A stretch of 64,000 nucleotides of DNA from Methyloversatilis sp. RAC08 (GTDB lineage: Bacteria > Pseudomonadota > Gammaproteobacteria > Burkholderiales > Rhodocyclaceae). Shown here in pieces: positions 19,901 through 28,900 of this stretch. Under the pieces are notes generated by a model. The model made no database searches, had not been told where the DNA came from, and saw only the letters and a list, made by a program, of their open reading frames with translations. Made by a program: the position numbers and the translations under genes. Location: contig NZ_CP016448.1 of the NCBI RefSeq assembly GCF_001713355.1, positions 3,286,001 to 3,350,000 on the forward strand, written 5' to 3'. The first letter of the stretch is position 1. Each line of letters opens with the position of its first letter.

Positions 19901-22900
19901 TCGGCAGCGCAGGATGTCACCCTGTCCGCGCGTGCCTCGCACGGGTTGCTGAATCTGGCGGGCGTGCCGGAAATCGATCTGACCACGCTGCCGGAGGGCG
20001 GGGCGAACAGCGCCTCGGCGGGCTTTGGCGGCACCTACCATCACCTGACGCTGACCGGCGGATCGGACGCGACCATTGCGCGCGGCGCCACGGTGCGCGC
20101 CGACGGACTGGCGCTGCTGGCCGAAACCGATTTCGACCAGGTGACCATCGCCGAAGCGGCCGGCAAGGCCGGAAAGGTGTCGGTCCAGGGGGCGTTCTCG
20201 CTGATCGACAGCGATCTGCACACGATTGCGCAGATTGCGTCGGGCACCACGGTCAGTGCGCGCGACGTCGTGCTGCAGGCGATCGACAACAGCATGTCGA
20301 TCAATGTCGCCGGCGGCGTGGCGCGATCGGGCAGCATCGGCATCGGCTTTTCCATCGCGCTCAACGACCTCGACCGCGACACGCATGCACTGATAGGCAA
20401 TCGTGCAGACGAGACGGGAACCGGCGGCACGCTCGCGGCGAGCGGCAACATCTTCCTGAAGGCGCGTGCCGGCGCCACGCAAGGCGCCTTCGCCGTGGCC
20501 GGCTCGCTGCCCGGTGGTGGCGATGAAAGCACGGACGGCAAGCCCGGTGGAGACGGCTCGAAAACCAATGTCAAGGACAAGGGCGAACAGGGCAAATCCG
20601 GCATCGGCATTTCTGCCGCCGTGTCGATCAATCTGGTCAGTGACACGACCCGGGCAACCGTGGCCGATCTTGCGAGCATGTCGGTGGCCGGTACGGCGGC
20701 CTCCACGCTGGATATCAATACCGATGCCGATGGCGTGACCGACCTGTCGGTGTCGCTGACGCACGGGCTCAACGCCGGCGCGCGCAACGACGCGCTGGCG
20801 CTGGCCGGTGCCGGTGCGCTGACCATCGCCACCGGCAAGAGCGCAGGCCTGGGCGGAGCCTTCACCTGGAATCAGCTGGAGAAGATCACGCAGGTCACCA
20901 TTGCCCGTACGGCGCTGACGCTCGGTGGATCAGGCAATGTCGTGCTCGACGCCTGGAACGGCGGTCCGATGTGGTCGATTTCCGCTGGCGTCGCCGGTGG
21001 TCAGAAGTTCGGCGTTGCCGGTTCCGTTGCCTACAGCAATGTGGACAACAGCACGCTGGTGTCCATCAGCGGGGCAGGTGTGGATACCGGCGGCTCGGTG
21101 TCGCTGATCGCCAGTGACAGTTCGGACATCCGCAGCGTGGCCGGTGCGGCAAGCTATGGCGGCAAGGCCGGCTTCGGTGCAGCGGTGGCGATTTCCACGG
21201 TCGATTCCGACACCGTTGCCGAACTGGTCGGCGACGAAGCGGATACCGGCATGGACATCGACGACGAGGTGGTGCGCGGCGCCGCGGGCATTTCGGCGAG
21301 CGCGACCAGCGACAACGACATCGTGTCGGTCGCGGCCGCACTGAGCGCGTCGAATGGCGTGTCGCTCAGCGGTGCTGTCACCGTCAATACGATCACCAAC
21401 GAAACGCGGGCCTTGGCCGACGGCGTGGTGCTGAAGTCGGGCGGCGCGATCGCGCTGTCGGCCAGCGACCTGTCGACGATCGAATCGCTCGCCGGCGCAG
21501 TCGGGTTTTCGCTCAGCACCGCGGGCGTCGGCGTGGCCGTGGCCTACAACGAGATCGGCAACACGACGCGGGCAGCGCTCGAGGACTCGTCGGTCGAGGA
21601 CCAGACCGGCGAGACCGTGGATTCGCTGGCGCTGACGGCGACCAATACCTCGACCATCAAGTCGGCGTCCGTGGCCGGCGGCCTCGCGTCGACCTTCGGT
21701 GGCGCCGCTTCCGCGTCGACCAACTTCAGCGATCAGACCCGCACGACGGCCGAAATCGTCGATTCGGATGTCGATGCCAGCGCGGCGGACGTCACGGTCA
21801 CGGCGACCGACACCTCCCTCATCGAATCGCTGGCCGGCGGTGTCGGGCTGGGCCTGTCGGCCGGATTCGGTGCTGCCGTCGCGGTGAACGACATCGGCAA
21901 CGTGACGCTCGCCCGCGTGTCCGGCAAGAAGACGGCCGATGGTCTGGACCTTGCGAGCCTCGTCATCAGCGCCGATTCGCTGGCCACCATCAAGACCGCA
22001 TCGGCGGGCGTCGGTGCCGGCGTCAAGGTGGGCGTCGGCGGATCGGTCGCGGTGAACCTGATCGGCTCCGACACACGTGCGCTGATCGAGAACGGTGCAG
22101 TGATCGAAGCGCGCGATGACGTTGCGGTGCTGGCCGAGGCGGATGACAGGATTTCCGTGCTGGCGGGCGCTGCCGGCATCGGCCTGACCGCCGCCGGCGT
22201 GGGTGCGGCGGTGACGGTGAATGAAATCACCGGCACGACCGAAGCCGCGATCAAGGGCAGCGAGGTCGCCGCACGTGCGCAGCAGGGCGAGGGCGTGAGC
22301 GTGAACACCGGTGAGGTGGCGGGTGTGAACCTGCGCGACAGCATCGACGAGATGAATACCGAGGGCGGCGGCTATTCGTCCTCCAACCCCTTCGTCGCGC
22401 CCGACCTGACCGCCTCGCGCGGCAAGGAAAATGTGCGCGGCATCGCGGTCAACGCACTGGCCACGCATCACACCACGACCGGTGTCGCGAATGTCGGGGG
22501 CGGCCTGTATGCCGGTGTCGCCGTGACCGCCAGCGTGAGCCTGATCGGCGGCGAGACACTGGCCACCGTGACCGATTCGGTTCTGAACGGCGGTGACAAC
22601 ACGGGCGCGTCGGATGCGCAGGCGGTCAGCATCCGGGCCGCCGACCACGCCTACGGCAACACCTTCATCGGCTCCATTGCCATCGGTGCGGCCGGCATCG
22701 GCGCGTCGGCCGACGTCAATGTGTTCCAGCGCAACACCGTCGCCAGGGTCACCGGCGGTGACACCCGTCGTGCCGACATCCGTGCGAAAGGCGGTGCGGA
22801 CATCGATGCGCTGTCGGCCCAGGGTGTGGCATCCGTGGTGGTCGGTGCGTCGGGCGGCGTGGTTGCCGTAGTGGGCAGCGGCTCGGTGGCGAAGTTCACC

Positions 22901-25900
22901 AGCACCACGGAAGCATCTGCGCAGCAGGCGGATTTCGAAGTCGGCTCGCTGGACGTCACGTCGAATCACTACTCGACCTTCCTTGTGGCCGGTGGCGGAC
23001 TTGCAGTGGGCGGTGCCGCGGGCGCCGGCACCTTTGCCGTCGGCCTCGATGACAGCACCACACGTGCGCGCATTGAAGACGTCACCGTCGACACCGCCGG
23101 CGCCGTGAATGTCACTGCAGGCAACACGACCGAAATGCGTACCTGGGCGGTCGGCGGTGCTGGGGGCGGCTTCGCCGGCGTGGCCGGTGCAGTGGCGGTC
23201 GGCATCATCAGCAGCACCACCGAAGCTTCGGTGATCGACAGCGGCATCGGCAGCAGCGATGATCGCGCCGCCAGCCTGCTCGTCAGCGCCAGCGACAAGG
23301 TCGTGACCGAAAGCCGGGCCGGTGCGGCAGCACTCGGCGGCATGGCAGGCGTGGGCGCGGGTGCGTCGGTGACCAAGGTCGACAACACGACATCGGCGAC
23401 CATCCGGGACAGCAATGTTCACGTCAGTGGCGACATCGACGTCACGTCGCAGGCCGAGCGCAAGCTGTCCAACCTGGCAGCCGCTGCGGCGGCCGGCGGA
23501 ACGCTCGGCATCGGTGGCTCGGCCGCGGTCACGCTGCTCAATGCAACGATGAACGCCGACGCATCCGGCGAACTGGACAACACCGACGGCGACAACGAGG
23601 GCACCCTCAGTTCTGCACAGGCCTTCTCCAGCCGCGACCTGCTGTCCACCGACGAAGACGAAGGCAATGTCCGCACGGCGGACAGCTTCTCGGAGACCGA
23701 CATCGAGCGCGTCAACGCGGCGGGCAAGGTCGCGACGAAGGATCAGGTCAACGCGTCGCCGCTGGGCGCCACGCTGGCCACCGTGGTCGATAGCGACGGC
23801 ACGCGCGACACGCTGGTCGCCGGCGGCAACATCCGCATCGGTGCGTCGGAAATCGACCGCATCGAAGTCGGGGCCGGCGGCATCGCGCTGGGCGGCCTGG
23901 CCGGCGTCGGCGCCTCGGTGAGCGTGCTCGACGTGCGCCACAATGTCGGCGCGACCACGGTCGGCGCCATTTCACTGCAGGCCGATACCGGCGACATCGA
24001 ACTGAGCGCCGAAGCAGGCGAATTGCCGGACAGCGATCCGCTCGTCCAGGCCGAACCGGCGCTGCAGGTCGACAGTTTCCAGGCTGCTGGCGGTCTGGTG
24101 GGTGTCGGTGCAGCGGTGGCGACAGTCGATCTGAACAATACGGTGCGCGCCGGTCTGGGAGCAGGCGCCCTGGCGACCGTCAGCAGTGCGGCGGGCGACG
24201 TGCGCGTGACCGCGAATGACACGCTGGATGCCCGCTCCAGAGCCGAAGGCTATGCCGTCGGTGTGGTGGCGGCCGGCATCGTGATCGCGCGCGCCGACAA
24301 GACCGGCAGCACGACCGCGCAGATCGGCGGCAGCGACACGGCGACGGCGCAGACCGCAGCCACCGGCGTCACGCTGGCGGGCGGGCTGCTTGATGTGCGG
24401 GCGACGCGTGAAGACACGGTGGCTGCCGAGTCGAAAGCCGGTGCCGGCGGCGTGGCCGCCGGGTCCGGCTCGGAGTCGCGCGCCGGCGCGCTGGGAACGG
24501 CAAATGCAGCTGTCGCTGACCGTGTGACCATCAACGGCGCCGGTTCGGCCGTGTCGGTCACCGCCAACAGCACGCCGCAGGTCAGTGCGGTCGCCCGGGG
24601 CTACAACGGCTCGCTCGCCGTGTCGATCGGCGTGTCGCTGGCTGAAGCGTCGGCGTCGACGCAGTCCTTCGCAACGGTGGGTCGCTACAACAGCATCACG
24701 GCCGGTGCGCTGTCGCTGAATGCAGCGACGTTGCTGCCGATAGTCGGCAACGGCGTCGGCAACAGCGCCTACTCATACGCCAACGCGACCGGCGGCTCGC
24801 TGCTGGTCAGCGCCAACGGCAGTGATTCCCGCGCGCGCGGCAACGCGCTGGTCAACGCAACGATGGGTACGGGCAATGCGCTCGCGATCACCGACAGCAC
24901 ATCGCTGACGGCGTCGAACCTGACGCGCCAGACGGCCGTCACCAGTGGCGTCACCCTGGGCGGGCTGCTTGCGCTCGGGGGCAACCAGGCGTACGCCGTC
25001 GCCGGCTCGGTCACGCTAGCGTCCATCGACAACGGCAACACCGGCACGGTGGGCGACGCGCTCAGCGTGGTCGCGACCGGTCACGACGAAACGTCGGCCG
25101 ATGCCGCAGCCGGTTCCGGCGGCATCATCGCGGGGGCTGCCGCGCTGGCGTCCACGCGCAATCTTTCGGATACGCAGGCGCTGCTCGGTGGCGGCACGGC
25201 GGGTGATGCACTGGTGACCGACACCGGCGGGCGCATGGAAGTCAGCGCCGATCACACGGCAACTTTCAATGCCCGCGTCGATTCGCTGTCTGCCGGCGTG
25301 GTCGGTGCCAGCGGCGCACAGGCGCGCAATGACATCGATGCCAGGGTGGTGGCCGGGATTCGCGCCGGTGCGCACCTGAACACCTGGGATCTGGATGTGC
25401 ATGCGCTGAACCAGTCGCGCAAGCCCTGGCTCGCCCAATTCAACGTCGTCGCGGGTGCCGGGGGTCTGGCCGGCGGCGCGGCCGGCTCCGGCGAAACGCG
25501 GGTGGACAACATCACCCGGGTCGAGGTCGGCGACAACGCGCGGGTGCGCGTGCTCGGCGATCCGGATGACGCGGGACGCACCAGTTTCAATGCGGTGTCC
25601 GAGGTGATGCTGCGCGACCGCGCCAAGCTGGAAGCCGGCGGCGCCATCAGTGCGGCCGATGCCGAATCCATCATCGAAGTGAACATCAACCCGCTGACCA
25701 CCGCGGCCGGGGATGTCGGACGTACCGAAGCGCGCGTCGGCAGCAATGTCGTCATCGATACCGTGGGCGATTTCAATCTCGCGGCGCGGGAAAACGTCGA
25801 TGTCGAAGCGCGCGCCAGTTCCAAGACCTGGGGTCTGGCTGCCTATGCCGACGGCTATTCGAAATCGGACATCCACAGCCGGTCGACCACATCGATCGGC

Positions 25901-28900
25901 GCCGGATCGGACATTCGCGCGGACGGCTTCATCAACCTGGGTGCCGGGCGTGATGCGGGTGGCGTGCGCAACCGGTTCTCGTCGGTCGCGCACACCGATC
26001 TGTACAACAATTCGCTGGTTCCGATACCCGGTCTGGACTGGGGCGCGGACGGCCTGCTCACCCAGACCAACCGCATCATCGTCGACGGCAGCCTGCGCAG
26101 CGTCAAGGACGTGAGCCTGATTGCTGACAAGGGCTTCGGACATATCGTCAATGGACATGGCGTCGCGCGCGATCTGTACAGCCAGGCGGCGAGCGCCATC
26201 GCCAGCGGCATCAGCAACCTGTTCGGCGGTGGCGACGTGTCGATCGAGCAGAACAGCGGACGCAGCATCGAACTGTCTCAGGCCGGCGCGACGGTGAATG
26301 GCTTCATCGACGCCGGCATCCACAATCAGCGCTGGATGACCATCAGCGAGACGGATTCCGGTGGCGGTGCACTGCCGGTCACACTCAGCACGCAGGTGCC
26401 GCGCGACGGCCAGGAGGCGAAGTGCCAGGCGCCCGGCGTTGCTGGCTGCGTCTATGACACCTATTCGAAGCAGTACTGGATATCGCGTTCCGACGGCCTC
26501 GACATGCCGGTCGCGCGCATCGAAAACCTGCAGGACAATCTGCAGACGCGCATCGACTCGCTGAAGAACATCCGCGGCCAGTATCAGGGCGTGACCAGCA
26601 CCGGCGCCGACGCCAGCAGCCCGGAAACGGTGGCGGCGCTGACGGCCGAAATCAACTTCCTCGAGCAGCAGCTCGCCGATCTGTTCCCCGCGGGCGGCGC
26701 GACGGCTTCGGTGTCCGACGCCGCCTTCATCGTCCTGCCCGAGTTGAGCGCACGCGGCGGCAACATCAACGTGATGGGCGATTACCTCGCCGGCAGCGGT
26801 CAGCTGGTGGCGCGCGGCGACGCGAAGATACAGATCATCAACAACAGCTCGGCATTTCTGCGCACCGATGCACTGACCATTCCGGAAGATGCGACCGGAC
26901 GGCTCGTGCTGAACAGCGTCGCCATCCTGAACACGCCGGGCACCAGCCCGACGACAGCCGACATCAACGCCGCACTGAATGCCCGCAACAAGGGTGGTTC
27001 GGCCGGCTTCGGCAGCGTCGACATCGCGCCGGATTCGGCTGTGCCGCTGATCGAGGTCAGGAACACCCACATTCCGCTCGACGCGGATACCCGCGCGCCG
27101 GACATCGAAGTGGTGGGCGACATCAGCAACCTGCTCGGCACCGTCACGCTGGAAAGCGAACGCGGCAGCGTGCTGGTGCAGCCGAAGGATCCGTCGAATC
27201 CGCTGACCGCACCGAATATCCAGGCGGCAACGATCAACATCACGGCGGGGCGTGATTTCGTGTTCAGTTCGCCGTCGGCCTTCTATCACACCGCCGGCGC
27301 CGCGCGCGACCTGTGGGGCGGCACGCGCACGCTCAGCGGCGGCAGTGGCGGAACCGCCAACAACTTCGAGGACAGCAGCCTGTTCAGCGGTGCGGCTGAT
27401 GACGTGCGCATCGGAAACGGTGCGCCGACCATCGCCGGCAACAACATCTTCATCAGCGCCCGCTACCTCAACATCAACGGCCTGCTGCAGAGCGGCATTC
27501 CCGACCGTTCGATCACGATCGACGCCGACGCGCGCGTCAATCTCAACATCGGTCCTTACAAGACCGCGACCACGCTGGCGCAGGCGAAGACGAATTACGA
27601 CGCGCTGGTGGCCGGCGGCATGAAGCCGGCGGATCCGCGTTTCCGCATCACCGGCACCGACGGCAACATCGTCGCGTTCTTCAATGCGGAACTGAACCGC
27701 ATCGAACTGGAGCCGGTGAAGGTCGAAGGCGGCAAGCTCGAACTGCTGGGTGAAATCCTGAACACCGGCGGTGGCCGCATCGCGGCCATGGACGGCTACG
27801 GCCGCTTCGATATCGACAATCTCACCGGCTACGATATCGTCATCACCGGGCTGGACACCGGCAATGACATCGAAGGCCGCGTGCGCATCACCGACTACCT
27901 GCGCCGCTGGGACCCGGCCGCGAACGGCGGCCTCGGTGCCATCGTCAGCAGCCCGCTGCAGTCGAGCACGCAGACCACCGCCTACTACAACAGCCTGACG
28001 CCGGTCACCCGCATCGTCACGCGTCTGGGCGCCGATGTGCAGACCTCGGACGTCATCGTCACGACCGAAAGCACACCGGCCGGCGACAAGCTGGTCGAGC
28101 GTCTGGTGAAGGCCTACGAGGACCTGACCGATACGCGCAGCACCGGTTACGCGCCGGTCGAGGACCAGACCTACACCTGGGTGACCGGTCAGCGCAGCAC
28201 CACGAACACCTACGCGCGCTACGAGAAGGAGACCAAGTTCTGGTTCTTCCCGGGCAGCTGGTCGATCGCGGATCGCACGGCCTACGTCGAGTATCCGGAC
28301 ACGACACCCCTGATGGAAGGCGAATACACGCGACTCGATCAGACCCTGGGCGACGATGCCTATCGCTACCAGCGTCGCGATGTCACCACGTCCTTCCGGC
28401 AGTGGTCGACGGAACGGTCGAAGTGCTCCTGGTTCTTCTGCATCTGGAAGTGGCACACTTACGAGGTCTGGAGCGATTTCGGCACCAAGCGCTACAACAC
28501 GCACACGGTCAAGGCCGACCACCTGATTCCGATCAGTTTCATCGGCCATGACACCGGCGGCATCGACATCGCCAGTCGCGGCGGCATCATCCTCGCCGGT
28601 AGCCTGACCAACCGGACCGGTCTGATTTCGCTCGATGCGACTGCCGGCAACGGGCTGCCGGGCGGTGCCATCGCATCGGAAAGTGCGCGCGGTACCGTCA
28701 TGACGGAAAGCCTGACGATGCGGGCCGCCAGTGGCATAGGCAGCGCGACTTCGCCGTTGTCGCTCAATCTGCTGGGCAATGGCAGCATCGATGCGGTGAG
28801 TGCGGCCGGCGACGTGGGTCTGCTGGCGGTGTCGGGCGACATGCGGGTGGCGCAGGCGATCACCGGTGCCGACGGTCGCGTGTTCCTGCAGGCCGATGCT

